Below, piece after piece: positions 52,400 to 60,959 of a stretch of DNA of 64,000 nucleotides. The notes under the pieces were generated by a model. The model did not search any database, was not told the origin of the DNA, and saw nothing but the letters and a program-made list of their open reading frames with translations. How positions within the stretch are numbered: the first letter of the stretch is position 1; every line of letters starts with the position of its first letter. Source of the DNA: Verrucomicrobiia bacterium (GTDB taxonomy: Bacteria > Verrucomicrobiota > Verrucomicrobiia > Opitutales > Opitutaceae); NCBI GenBank assembly GCA_011525695.1, contig WYBX01000070.1:1-64000 (forward strand). Reading direction: 5' to 3'. Made by a program: the position numbers and the translations under genes.

Positions 52400-52423
52400 G
52401 GGGAGAAGGATTGAAGAGAAAGA
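52400..52423. repeat. 24-base purine-rich repeat, copy 2
   Basis: All 24 bases are identical to 24118-24141 (core GGAGAAGGATTGAAGAG). It lies in the 225-base gap between the transglutaminase-like gene and clpC, upstream of the former. The rest of that gap holds the clpC terminator and no gene. Confidence 0.7.
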
Positions 52424-52501
52424 TCAACGAGCAAGAGCCGGGAAAATGCCAAGAAGCATCCCTCCGCGGCGGGCGCGCGGGCCCTCGCATCCAAGAACTG
52501 A

Positions 52502-52544
52502 AGCGAAAACCCCGCTCCCCTTGTTCTCGGGGGGCGGGGTTTCG
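52502..52544 (-). terminator. Intrinsic terminator of the mcsA-mcsB-clpC transcript
   Basis: A stem of about 14 pairs (AACCCCGCTCCCC with GGGGGGCGGGGTT, one G-T pair) around an eight-base loop. On the minus strand the stem ends in TTTTCGCTT. It lies about 26 bases beyond the clpC stop, in the right orientation. Confidence 0.85.
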
Positions 52545-52569
52545 TTAGGCGACGGTTGGTCGTCGTTTT

Positions 52570-55095
52570 TCACGGCGCCACTCCGGTGGGAGTGGCGGGA
52601 GGGGTCTTTTGTTTGAAAATCAACTTTTCGCCCTCGCGCGAAACCACGACCGGCTCGCCGTCCTTGATGTCGCCACGGAGCAACGCCTCGGCCAGCGGAT
52701 CCTCGAGATAATGCTCGACGGCCCGGCGGAGCGGGCGCGCGCCGTATTTCTCGTCATAGCCCTTTTCGATCAGAAGTTCCTTCGCCTCGGCCGTGAACTC
52801 GAGCGTGATTTTCCGCTCGGTCAGCCGCTTGGCGAATTGCTCGGTCTCCAGGTCGACGATCTTCACCAGGTCTTCCTTGGCCAGTGGCCGGAAGAACACG
52901 ATGTCCGAAATCCGGTTCAGGAACTCGGGCTTGAAGACGCGCTTGGCCTCCTCGAGCACCTTTTCCCGCATCTTCTCGGCATCGTTGAAGTTCGACGCAG
53001 CCGCACCAAAGCCCATCGAGGTCTGGCGCTGCAGCAGGGCAGCCCCGACGTTCGAGGTCATGATGATGATCGTGTTGCGGAAATCGACCGTCCGTCCCAG
53101 CGAATCCGTCAACCGGCCATCCTCGAGGATTTGCAGGAGGAGCTGGATCACATCCGGGTGGGCCTTCTCGACCTCGTCGAAGAGCACGACGGCGTAGGGC
53201 TTGCGCCGGACGGCCTCCGTCAGCTGGCCGCCCTCCTCGTAGCCGACGTAGCCCGGAGGCGAGCCGACCAGTCGGGAGACGGCGAACTTCTCCATGTATT
53301 CGGACATGTCGATCTGGATGATCGCGTCCTGGTTGCCGAACATCTGCGCGGCGAGCTGCTTCGCGAGCATGGTCTTGCCGACGCCGGTGGGCCCGACGAA
53401 CATGAACGAGCCGATCGGCCGGCGGGGATCCTTCAGATCGGCGCGGGAACGGCGGAGGGCGCGGGCAATCGAAACGGCCGCGATTTCCTGGCCAATCACG
53501 GCCTTCTGCAGCTCCGTTTCCAGTGCCAGGAGCTTCTCGCTTTCCTTCTTTTCCATCCGGCTCAGCGGAATGCCCGTCCAGTCGGCGACGACCTGCATCA
53601 TCAGCTCATCGTCGATGACGACGCGCTTCTCATCGCGCTGCTTCTTCCACTGCTCGGTGATTTGATCCTGCTTCGCGCGCAGCTGTTTCTCCTGGTCGCG
53701 GAATTTGGCGGCCTCCTCGAAATGCTGCTCGCTGATCGCCTTCTCCTTCGCCGCGCAGACCGATTCGATCTCCTTGGTGAGGTTCTCGACGTCCGGCGGG
53801 CGGCTGAGCGCGCCGATTCGGGCCCGCGAACCCGCCTCGTCCATCACATCGATGGCCTTGTCCGGCAGGAATCGGCCGGTGATGTAGCGGTCCGACAGCT
53901 TGGCGGCGACCTCGAGCGCCTTGTCGGTGAACGTCGCCTTGTGGTGATCCTCGTATTTCGACCGGATGCCCTTGAGGATCAGGATGGTGTCGTCCACGGA
54001 CGGCGCCTCGACTTTCACGGACTGGAAGCGGCGATCGAGAGCGGAGTCCTTCTCGATGTACTTGCGGTACTCGTTGAGCGTGGTGGCGCCGACACATTGC
54101 AGCTCGCCGCGGGAAAGGGCGGGTTTGAAGATGTTGGAGGCGTCCATGGCCCCCTCGGCTGCCCCGGCACCGACGATCGTATGCAGCTCGTCGATAAAGA
54201 GGATGATGTTCTTGGCCCGCTTGATCTCGTCCATCACGGCCTTGATCCGCTCCTCGAACTGGCCGCGGTACTTCGTCCCCGCGACCATGAGCGCGAGGTC
54301 GAGCGTGATGACCTTCTTCTCGAAAAGGATCTCAGGGACATTGCCCGCGGCGATTTCCTGCGCGAGGCCCTCGACGATCGCGGTCTTGCCCACGCCGGCC
54401 TCGCCGATGAGGACCGGGTTGTTCTTGGTCCGGCGGCAGAGGATCTGGATGACGCGGCGGATTTCGTTCTTCCGGCCAACGACCGGGTCCATCTCGCCCT
54501 TGCGGGCCAGCTCGGTGAGATCGCGACCGAATGCCTTCAATGCCGGCGTCTTGACCTCCTTTTTGTCTTCCGGCTGGGCTCCGGGCCGCTGCGACGGACC
54601 GGCCGCAGCCTCCTCGCCGCCTTCACCGCCCTGGCTGCCCGAGAACTGGGGATCGAGTTCGCGGAGAATCTCGTTGCGGGTGCGCTCGATGTCGATGTCC
54701 AGCGACTTCAGCACGCGGGCGGCGACGCCCTCGCCCTCCCGGAGCAGCCCGAGCAGGATGTGCTCCGTGCCGACATAGGAGTGATTGAGCGTCTTGGCCT
54801 CCTTGCCGGCCAGCGCGAGCACCTTCTTCACCCGCGGCGTGTAGGGAATGCTGTTCTGGGTCTTGGTCTCCTGGCCGGTGCCGACCTGCTTTTCCACCGC
54901 GGCGCGCACCGTCTCGAGGTCGAGCCCCATTTTCTGGAGGACACTCACCGCGACGCCCTGACCCAACTTGATCAGCCCGAGCAGGATGTGTTCGGTGCCG
55001 ACGTAGTTGTGGTGGAAGCGATCGGCTTCCTTCCGGGCCAGCGCCAGCACCTGCTGGGCTCGCGGGGTGAAATTGTTCATCGGTTCCTGTGACAT
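52570..55095 (-). CDS. clpC: ClpC ATPase, protein-unfolding subunit
   Basis: 841 residues. Two N-terminal Clp-N repeats ([34 protein letters not shown] and the similar segment near 85) are followed by AAA+ module 1 with Walker [15 protein letters not shown] middle coiled region contains a UVR motif ([30 protein letters not shown]). AAA+ module 2 has [15 protein letters not shown] and the sensor and arginine-finger regions. The short middle domain marks ClpC rather than ClpB. It unfolds proteins for ClpP; ClpP is not in the window. It follows mcsA and mcsB, the usual arrangement for arginine-phosphate-guided breakdown. A strong terminator follows. Confidence 0.95.
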   Translation of the reverse strand: MSQEPMNNFTPRAQQVLALARKEADRFHHNYVGTEHILLGLIKLGQGVAVSVLQKMGLDLETVRAAVEKQVGTGQETKTQNSIPYTPRVKKVLALAGKEAKTLNHSYVGTEHILLGLLREGEGVAARVLKSLDIDIERTRNEILRELDPQFSGSQGGEGGEEAAAGPSQRPGAQPEDKKEVKTPALKAFGRDLTELARKGEMDPVVGRKNEIRRVIQILCRRTKNNPVLIGEAGVGKTAIVEGLAQEIAAGNVPEILFEKKVITLDLALMVAGTKYRGQFEERIKAVMDEIKRAKNIILFIDELHTIVGAGAAEGAMDASNIFKPALSRGELQCVGATTLNEYRKYIEKDSALDRRFQSVKVEAPSVDDTILILKGIRSKYEDHHKATFTDKALEVAAKLSDRYITGRFLPDKAIDVMDEAGSRARIGALSRPPDVENLTKEIESVCAAKEKAISEQHFEEAAKFRDQEKQLRAKQDQITEQWKKQRDEKRVVIDDELMMQVVADWTGIPLSRMEKKESEKLLALETELQKAVIGQEIAAVSIARALRRSRADLKDPRRPIGSFMFVGPTGVGKTMLAKQLAAQMFGNQDAIIQIDMSEYMEKFAVSRLVGSPPGYVGYEEGGQLTEAVRRKPYAVVLFDEVEKAHPDVIQLLLQILEDGRLTDSLGRTVDFRNTIIIMTSNVGAALLQRQTSMGFGAAASNFNDAEKMREKVLEEAKRVFKPEFLNRISDIVFFRPLAKEDLVKIVDLETEQFAKRLTERKITLEFTAEAKELLIEKGYDEKYGARPLRRAVEHYLEDPLAEALLRGDIKDGEPVVVSREGEKLIFKQKTPPATPTGVAP

Positions 55096-55176
55096 GTCGT
55101 TAAATTCGGTAAGCTGGACTGGTTTGTGGGACGAGACCGGGGTGCTGACGCTATCGCCAGACCAATCGGTTGGGCT

Positions 55177-56268
55177 TTAGTTCTTGCCGTTGGTGGAGAA
55201 ATTGAAGTCGGGGCGGGCGAAATTGGCAAATTCGGAACGCAGCCGCGCGGCGCGCATGACATCGCGCTGATTCGGCTCCAGCTCGCCTTTCTGCGCGTGC
55301 TGCAGGTGACCGGGCTGCGCCTCGATGAACAAGCGGTCGATCACGCAGCGGCTGCCATCCGGAAACGCCCCCAGATCGACGCCCAGCCGGATCAGCGAAA
55401 GCAGGTTCATCGCCTCGCTCGAACTGAGGACGTGGCTGTTCTGCAGGATCCCATAGGCCCGGCCAATCTTGTCGAAGAGCTTGCCCGAGTCCGCCTCCAT
55501 CAGCTTTTCGCGGGCATTCAGCTCATGCTCGACGATCGATTGGAGCACGCTGTGGAGCCGCTTGATCAAATCGTCTTCCGCCTCACCGAGGGTGGTCTGG
55601 TTCGAAATCTGGAAAATGCTGCCACTGGCATCCGAGCCCTCGCCGAACAGGCCCCGCACCACCATCCCGAGTTGGTTGACGGCGCGGACGACCTTTTCCA
55701 TCTGGTTTGAAATCACCAGGGCTGGGAGATGCATCATGGCCGAGGCGCGCATGGCCGTACCGAGATTGGTGGGGCAGGCCGTCAGGTAACCCAGCGTGGG
55801 CGAAAAGGCATAGTCGAGGCTCTCCTCCAGGGCGCTATCCAGATCGTTGATCGCGTTCCACGCCTTCTTCAGCTGGAAACCGGAGCGGAGCACCTGGATC
55901 CGGAGGTGGTCCTCCTCGTTCATCATCACCGAAAACGCCTGGTCCTTGCTGATGATGACACCGGCGCCGGACTTCGCCCCGCTGAGTTCCCGGCTGATCA
56001 GGTGGCGTTCGACCAGGATTTGCTTTTCCAGCTCGCTCAGCTCGCCGATCGCAACGTTGATGCCGCGCTTCATCTGCGGCAGCGCGGTGACCGCGGAGCG
56101 GAGCTTCTCGAGAATCTCCTCCCGCTGGGCGGACTTCGCCCAGCCCGGAAACGAGAATCCGGCCACATTCCGCGCCAGCCGCACCCGCGTCATCAGCACA
56201 ATCGGGGTCTTGCTGCTGGCGGTGTCGGTCAGCTCGGATTGCGAGTCGATCAGCTCGGAGATGGACAT
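55177..56268 (-). CDS. mcsB: Protein arginine kinase McsB
   Basis: 363 residues of the ATP:guanido phosphotransferase family. It phosphorylates arginine side chains to mark proteins for ClpCP. Conserved segments include VLMTRVRLARNVAGF (nucleotide-binding arginines), NEEDHLRIQVL, LGYLTACPTNLGTAMRAS (reactive Cys loop) and SNQTTLGEAEDDLI. The allosteric phosphoarginine-binding pattern RDxxRAxxLR appears near the C-terminus as RDVMRAARLR. All catalytic regions look intact. The start is MSISELIDS, four bases after the mcsA stop. clpC follows after 81 bases. McsB is best known from Firmicutes. Confidence 0.94.
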   Translation of the reverse strand: MSISELIDSQSELTDTASSKTPIVLMTRVRLARNVAGFSFPGWAKSAQREEILEKLRSAVTALPQMKRGINVAIGELSELEKQILVERHLISRELSGAKSGAGVIISKDQAFSVMMNEEDHLRIQVLRSGFQLKKAWNAINDLDSALEESLDYAFSPTLGYLTACPTNLGTAMRASAMMHLPALVISNQMEKVVRAVNQLGMVVRGLFGEGSDASGSIFQISNQTTLGEAEDDLIKRLHSVLQSIVEHELNAREKLMEADSGKLFDKIGRAYGILQNSHVLSSSEAMNLLSLIRLGVDLGAFPDGSRCVIDRLFIEAQPGHLQHAQKGELEPNQRDVMRAARLRSEFANFARPDFNFSTNGKN

Positions 56269-56272
56269 GGGC

Positions 56273-56779
56273 CTATGGCGCGAGCTTCGTGGTGAACGCT
56301 TGTTTGACTCGGTTGATTTCATCTCGGGTGCGGGCCGCGTCTTCGTAACGCTCGGATTTGATGGCTTCGGTCAGATCGAGTTCGAGCTTGGTCAACCGAT
56401 CGTAGAGGGATTTCCGCTCCAAAGCGCGGTGGGGGATCTTGCCGGCGTGGGCGATCCCGTTGTGCATGTTTTCCAGCATCGGCTCGACCAGTCCCCGAAA
56501 CGTCTCGTAGCAGACCGGGCAGCCGAATCGGCCGTGTTTCTTGAAATCGTTTTGGCTGAAACCGCATCGTTCGCAGCGCAGGCCGGCGCCGGGTGACTCC
56601 GGGTTGAGCGAGGCCTTCAGGAGGAGGTCGGCCAGGGAGAATCCGCTGGGGTCCGTGACGCCCTTGGCCTGCGCACAGGCTTCGCACAAGTCCACCTTGT
56701 GCACCTTGTTGTTCACAATCTGCGTCAGGTGAACCGTCGCAGGCTTGGAGCACAAATCACATTTGAGCGGGTTGGCCAT
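56273..56779 (-). CDS. mcsA: McsA, zinc-binding activator of McsB
   Basis: 168 residues. Four CxxC pairs (CDLC at 7-10, CEAC at 32-35, CERC at 69-72, CPVC at 87-90) should bind two zinc ions. The C-terminal UVR domain reads LELDLTEAIKSERYEDAARTRDEINRVKQ. It activates and anchors McsB. The start is MANPLKCDLC; a longer upstream frame has no family match. The 206-base gap before it carries GGGGTC-GGTGCT-GACCCC and other GC-rich stems; no CtsR repressor gene lies nearby, so the heat-shock control seen in Firmicutes is not evident. Confidence 0.93.
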   Translation of the reverse strand: MANPLKCDLCSKPATVHLTQIVNNKVHKVDLCEACAQAKGVTDPSGFSLADLLLKASLNPESPGAGLRCERCGFSQNDFKKHGRFGCPVCYETFRGLVEPMLENMHNGIAHAGKIPHRALERKSLYDRLTKLELDLTEAIKSERYEDAARTRDEINRVKQAFTTKLAP

Positions 56780-56985
56780 GAAAAGTGGGAAGGATTCTGC
56801 AGGGAACATGCCATAGTCGCCCCCACTGGCAAGTGCGGGCGTCGATGCGAACCGATGCGACACTTGGACACGTGGACTTGTGCCACGGGTGCAAAGGTGG
56901 CGCTGGGGAAAAACGTCGGGCGCGGGGTCGGTGCTGACCCCATGACCGGAGCCCTGCCCCGGCCGGAGCTTGCCGGCGGTGAAGG

Positions 56986-57852
56986 TCAAATCCGCGTGCC
57001 GTCGACCAGCACGCGCTCCCGGAATGCCTCCAGGATCTTCCGGGTGATCGGCCCCGGCTTCCCGTTGCCAATCTGGCGGCCATCGAGCTTCACCGTCGGG
57101 ATGACCTCCGCGCCGGAGCCGGTGAGAAAGCACTCATCTGCGCACCACAGGTCGTGGCGCGTCAGGTTGCCCTCCCGGATGGTGATGCCGAGTTCCCGGG
57201 CCAGATCGAAGATGGTGGAGCGGGTGATCCCCCGGAGCGCGCCCTGCGACGAAGGCGGCGTGAACATCTCTCCCTTCTGCACGATGAACACGTTGTCCGC
57301 CGTGCACTCCGCCACGTAACCCTGGTCGTTCAGCATGATCGCCTCGAGCGCACCGAACTGCCTTGCCTCGATCTTGCCGAGGATGTTGTTCAGGTAGTTC
57401 AGCGACTTGATCGTCGGTGGCAGTGCGGCCGGGTTGATCCGACGCGTGGGCACGGTCACGATCGCCAGCCCGTTTTCGTAATGCTCCTTGGGATAGAGGG
57501 CGATCTTGCTGGCGATGATGAAGAGGGACGGCTTCGGGCACAGCCACGGCGCGAGCCCCAGATCGCCGACGCCCCGCGTCACCACGAGACGGATATAGGC
57601 ATCGGTCAGCCCATTCTGACGGCAGGTTTCGCAGGTGGCCCAGCTCAGCTCCTGGCGGCTGAGCGGGAGCTCCAGCATGATCGCCTTGGCCGAGTACTCG
57701 AGCCGTTCCAGGTGTTCCTCGAGACGAAAGACGTTGCCGCCATAGAGCCGGATTCCCTCGAAGATGCCGTCACCATAGAGGAGCCCGTGATCGAACACGG
57801 AAATCGTGGCCTGCTCACTGTCGACAAACTTTCCGTCCAGATAAACCTTCAT
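56986..57852 (-). CDS. ilvE: Class IV aminotransferase, probably branched-chain
   Basis: 288-residue PLP enzyme. The N-terminus VYLDGKFVDSEQATISVFDHGLLYGDGIFEGIRLYGG, the PLP Lys in TIKSLNYLNNIL and the phosphate-binding ECTADNVFIV and ITRSTIFDLA segments place it with branched-chain aminotransferases. D-amino-acid aminotransferase and aminodeoxychorismate lyase are close relatives, so the substrate is not certain. Leucine pathway genes lie at 47175-49343 but are not linked. It is divergent from the pseudopilin gene across 129 bases. Confidence 0.88.
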   Translation of the reverse strand: MKVYLDGKFVDSEQATISVFDHGLLYGDGIFEGIRLYGGNVFRLEEHLERLEYSAKAIMLELPLSRQELSWATCETCRQNGLTDAYIRLVVTRGVGDLGLAPWLCPKPSLFIIASKIALYPKEHYENGLAIVTVPTRRINPAALPPTIKSLNYLNNILGKIEARQFGALEAIMLNDQGYVAECTADNVFIVQKGEMFTPPSSQGALRGITRSTIFDLARELGITIREGNLTRHDLWCADECFLTGSGAEVIPTVKLDGRQIGNGKPGPITRKILEAFRERVLVDGTRI

Positions 57853-57981
57853 GCCGGCGACGCTAGTGGTTCGGGAAAACGGTTGTCGAGCCCGCCGCCG
57901 CCATATTCTGCTTGTGCTCCCGATTCTTAGGCGAAATTGTCGCGCGTCCGCGCGTCATTCCGCATTCGTCCGCTCGCCGCC

Positions 57982-58821
57982 ATGCGCTCCCAACGCTGCC
58001 GCAAAGTTCCCATCCGGGACCGCGGCGTTTTCGGGATTCCCCCGGCCGGCTTCACGTTGATCGAACTGCTGACGGTGATCGCCATCATCGGGATCCTGGC
58101 GGCCATCGTAATCCCCACGGTCGGCGCCGTGCGCGAGAAGGCCCAGCGGGCGGTGGATGCCAGCAACCTCCGCGAGATCCTGAAGGCCGCCCAAATCTAC
58201 GCCGGCGACAACCAGGACCGGCTGCCCGATCCGCTGCAGATTTCCCAGGCGATCCTGAACACGCCGGAACTCGCCTGGAAATGGCCCGGAATCCTCGCCA
58301 AGCACAACCTGCTGACGGATCCGACCTTTTATTTCTCGCGCAATGATCCTGCCTTCAACGGGGTTTACCCGACCTTCATCATCACGCCGTCGGCGGCGCG
58401 CGATTCGCTCCATCCGAGCTTCACGACGGATCGCGCCCCTTCCTGGGCCTTCGTCGGCGGCGTGAGAATGAGCGATCCGGCGACTACGCCGGTCATCTGG
58501 ACGCGCGGGCTCCAACCCGACGGGCTCTGGAGTGCGACCAGCGGCGTCTACAAGGACACCGGCGGATTCATTGCCTTCCTCGGCGGCAATGTCGCGTTCT
58601 ATCCGAACACCACGAATCAGAATCCCGCCTCCCCCTCGCCTTTCATTTCCAACCATCCCGGCAGCACCAGCGAGACCCGGCCGGTGAACGTCCTCCAGGC
58701 GATCCCCTACAACGCCGCCGCTCCGCAGAACAGCGCCCGCATCTATGTCATCAGCCCGCCGACCGGCGCCGGTGGCATGGTGGGAAGCCCAGGCGGGACT
58801 CTCGCCACCCGCGGACCGTAG
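57982..58821 (+). CDS. Type II secretion/pilin-like protein with prepilin N-terminus
   Basis: 279 residues. The leader ends PPAG and is followed by FTLIELLTVIAIIGILAAIVIP, the class III prepilin cleavage and methylation site with the conserved Glu at position 5. After the long N-terminal helix (VGAVREKAQRAVDASNLREILKAAQIYAGDNQDRLP) comes a beta-rich domain with short islands FIAFLGGNVAFYP and AFVGGVRMSDP. Verrucomicrobia and Planctomycetes encode many such pseudopilins outside secretion operons. The TAG stop begins a dispersed repeat. Confidence 0.9.
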   Translation: MRSQRCRKVPIRDRGVFGIPPAGFTLIELLTVIAIIGILAAIVIPTVGAVREKAQRAVDASNLREILKAAQIYAGDNQDRLPDPLQISQAILNTPELAWKWPGILAKHNLLTDPTFYFSRNDPAFNGVYPTFIITPSAARDSLHPSFTTDRAPSWAFVGGVRMSDPATTPVIWTRGLQPDGLWSATSGVYKDTGGFIAFLGGNVAFYPNTTNQNPASPSPFISNHPGSTSETRPVNVLQAIPYNAAAPQNSARIYVISPPTGAGGMVGSPGGTLATRGP

Positions 58822-58887
58822 CAGCGTGTCGGACTTGGCTTCCGACTGCACCGTCCGGGAGGAAAGGGGGAAGAACACGCTGCTAGT
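58819..58887. repeat. TAG-type repeat, copy 6
   Basis: TAGCAGCGTGTCGGACTT (from 58819) and AACACGCTGCTAG (to 58887) have eleven perfectly inverted bases. The left TAG is the stop of the pseudopilin gene. GGCATTTTTC, a half of the companion hairpin, follows at about 58897. The rest of the 232-base gap to 59053 shows no gene. Confidence 0.75.
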
Positions 58888-59053
58888 TGGCCTTCGGCAT
58901 TTTTCTTGTGGCAGGGTTCGACACGCTCGGCCCTGCATTTTCAGAAGCTGACAGATCAGCGCGAAATCCGCGTCCCCCTGCCCAGTTCGTGTTTTCCCGC
59001 TTCCCACGAGCCGCGGTGCTGTCCATCAACAGCCCTTTGCCAGGTTCCCACCC

Positions 59054-60802
59054 ATGACCGCAGCTGCGCCCACGTCCCCTCCTGCAACTCCCATTTTCGT
59101 CGTCGGCCATCGCAACCCCGATGCCGATGCCATCTGCTCGGCCATCGCCTACGCCGCCTACAAGGAGGCCCGCGGCGAGCCCGGCTACGTCGCCGCCCGC
59201 TGCGGAAATTCCAATGCCCGGATCGACACCATCCTTTCGCGTTTCCGCCAGCCGCTGCCCCATTATCTCAGCGATGTCTCGCCGCGGGTCCATGACCTGA
59301 TGACCACCCCGGTCATCTCGCTACCGGCCAACGCCACCTGTGCCGAGGCGCTGGAATTGATCGATCGCCATCGGATCCGGGTCGTGCCCGTGCTCGACGC
59401 ACAACGCGTGCCCATGGGCACGGTCTCGCTCGCGCATCTCGGCGGCGTGTTCATCCCGCGGGTCAACGAGCCCCGGCTCATGCGCCAGGTGCACACCTCG
59501 CTCGCCAGCATCGCCCGGGCCCTCCGCGGCCGCGCCATCCATCTGGTCGGCGAGGAAAGGCTCGAGGACCTCTTCGTTCGCCTCGGCACGATGGATATCC
59601 GCTCGTTCTGGAGCATCTCCATCCGCGAAAACATCCCGGCCAGCCAGTCGATCATCATCGTCGGCGACCGGCGCGACGTCCATCGCCGCTCGATCGAACT
59701 CGGAATCCGCGCCCTCGTCATCACCAGCAACATCGAGGTCGACGAGGAAACCGTCGCCCTCGCCCGGGAGAAAGGCGTCAGCCTGATCGTCAGCCCCTAC
59801 GATTCCGCCACGACCGCCTGGGTAGTCCGAACGGCCTCGAGCATCGAACGCGTGGTCGCGCGGGATTTCGTCACCGTGAAGTCCGACCTGCGGATCACCG
59901 ATGTGCGCAAGAAATTCTCCGTCAGCGTCCATGCCGTCCTCGTGACGGACGACAATGGCGCGCTGCTGGGCATCCTGACCAAGAGCGACATCTTCAAGCC
60001 GGTGCAGACCCGGCTCGTGCTGGTCGATCACAACGAGCTGAGCCAGGCCGTCCCCGGCGCGGACGAGGTCGCGATCACCGAGGTCATCGATCATCACCGG
60101 CTGGGAGCGCTGAACACCGCCCAGCCAATCCTCTTCATCAACGAGCCCGTCGGCTCGACCTGCACCATCGTGGCGGATCTCTTCCGTCGCGAGGGGCTTC
60201 GACCCAGTGCCGAGATTGCCGGGATCATGATGGGCGGGCTGATCTCCGACACGCTGCACCTCCACGGCCCCACGACCACTGGCAAAGACGCACAGATCCT
60301 CGCCTGGCTGGCCGAACTCTCCGGCGTCAACGCGAAGCGGCTGGCCGACGACATCTTCAATTCCGGTTCCGTCATCCTCGCCAGCCCCCCGGAGAAGGTC
60401 GTCCGCTCCGATTTCAAGATCTACGAGGAGGACGGGCTTCGCTTCGCCGTCTCCCAGGTCGAGGAACTCGGGTTCGCCAACTTCCGGCAGCATGCGCGGG
60501 CGCTCGCGGAGGCCGTGCAGGATCTGCGGGACGAGGAGCGGCTCTTCTTCGCGGCGTTGCTGGTCACTGACATCAACACGCAGAACTCGCTCCTGTTGGT
60601 GAAGGGCGATGATGCCTTCATCGCCCGGATCGGGTACCCCCATCTGGAGCAGGATGAAGTTTTCGATCTGCCCGGCGTCGTCAGCCGCAAGAAGCAGCTC
60701 ATCCCCTACCTCACGTCATTGCTCAAGGAGGCGATCGCGGACGGCTCGGTGCCCGCTACGACCCGCAGTAATCCGCCCTTCAAGCGGAAGAGCAAAAAGT
60801 AG
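59054..60802 (+). CDS. ppaC: CBS-domain-regulated family II inorganic pyrophosphatase
   Basis: 582 residues. The DHH domain starts IFVVGHRNPDADAICSAIAYAAY (manganese site) and is interrupted after about residue 75 by a regulatory insert: CBS 1 (MTTPVISLPANATCAEALELIDRHRIRVVPVLD), a DRTGG-like segment (about 130-260) and CBS 2 (DFVTVKSDLRITDVRKKFSVSVHAVLVTDDNGALLGIL). It then resumes with VIDHHRLGAL and the DHHA2 domain (GGLISDTLHLHGPTTT, ending SRKKQLIPYL). Such enzymes hydrolyse pyrophosphate and are controlled by adenine nucleotides at the CBS pair. It stands alone. The TAG stop is followed by CAGCGAAAATGCC, a fragment of the TAG-type repeat. Confidence 0.93.
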   Translation: MTAAAPTSPPATPIFVVGHRNPDADAICSAIAYAAYKEARGEPGYVAARCGNSNARIDTILSRFRQPLPHYLSDVSPRVHDLMTTPVISLPANATCAEALELIDRHRIRVVPVLDAQRVPMGTVSLAHLGGVFIPRVNEPRLMRQVHTSLASIARALRGRAIHLVGEERLEDLFVRLGTMDIRSFWSISIRENIPASQSIIIVGDRRDVHRRSIELGIRALVITSNIEVDEETVALAREKGVSLIVSPYDSATTAWVVRTASSIERVVARDFVTVKSDLRITDVRKKFSVSVHAVLVTDDNGALLGILTKSDIFKPVQTRLVLVDHNELSQAVPGADEVAITEVIDHHRLGALNTAQPILFINEPVGSTCTIVADLFRREGLRPSAEIAGIMMGGLISDTLHLHGPTTTGKDAQILAWLAELSGVNAKRLADDIFNSGSVILASPPEKVVRSDFKIYEEDGLRFAVSQVEELGFANFRQHARALAEAVQDLRDEERLFFAALLVTDINTQNSLLLVKGDDAFIARIGYPHLEQDEVFDLPGVVSRKKQLIPYLTSLLKEAIADGSVPATTRSNPPFKRKSKK

Positions 60803-60869
60803 CAGCGAAAATGCCGGCGCACACGGACGAAACTCACCTGCGCGCTCCGCTCGTCCGCGCAGCGCACTC

Positions 60870-60959
60870 TTGACGAGGCGCCGGGCTCCACCACCCGGTT
60901 GCGGGAGGGACTCCCGCGACGCGCCCGACATCAACTGGTCTGAGGCCGCGCCTCGTCAA
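60870..60959. repeat. Inverted repeat with internal hairpin between ppaC and lpdA
   Basis: Perfect 12-base arms TTGACGAGGCGC (60870-60881) and GCGCCTCGTCAA (60948-60959) enclose GCGGGAG-GGA-CTCCCGC (60901-60917). The right arm covers the lpdA stop codon. It may end transcription of both convergent genes or be a mobile repeat. Confidence 0.6.

Noticed and set aside
52609..55092. An 827-codon open frame on the plus strand
   Set aside because: It mirrors clpC exactly and has the Arg/Leu/Asp-rich composition of an antisense shadow.
56780..56985. CIRCE or CtsR heat-shock operator upstream of mcsA
   Set aside because: Short inverted repeats are present, but none matches the TTAGCACTC-N9-GAGTGCTAA pattern or the CtsR heptamer repeat.
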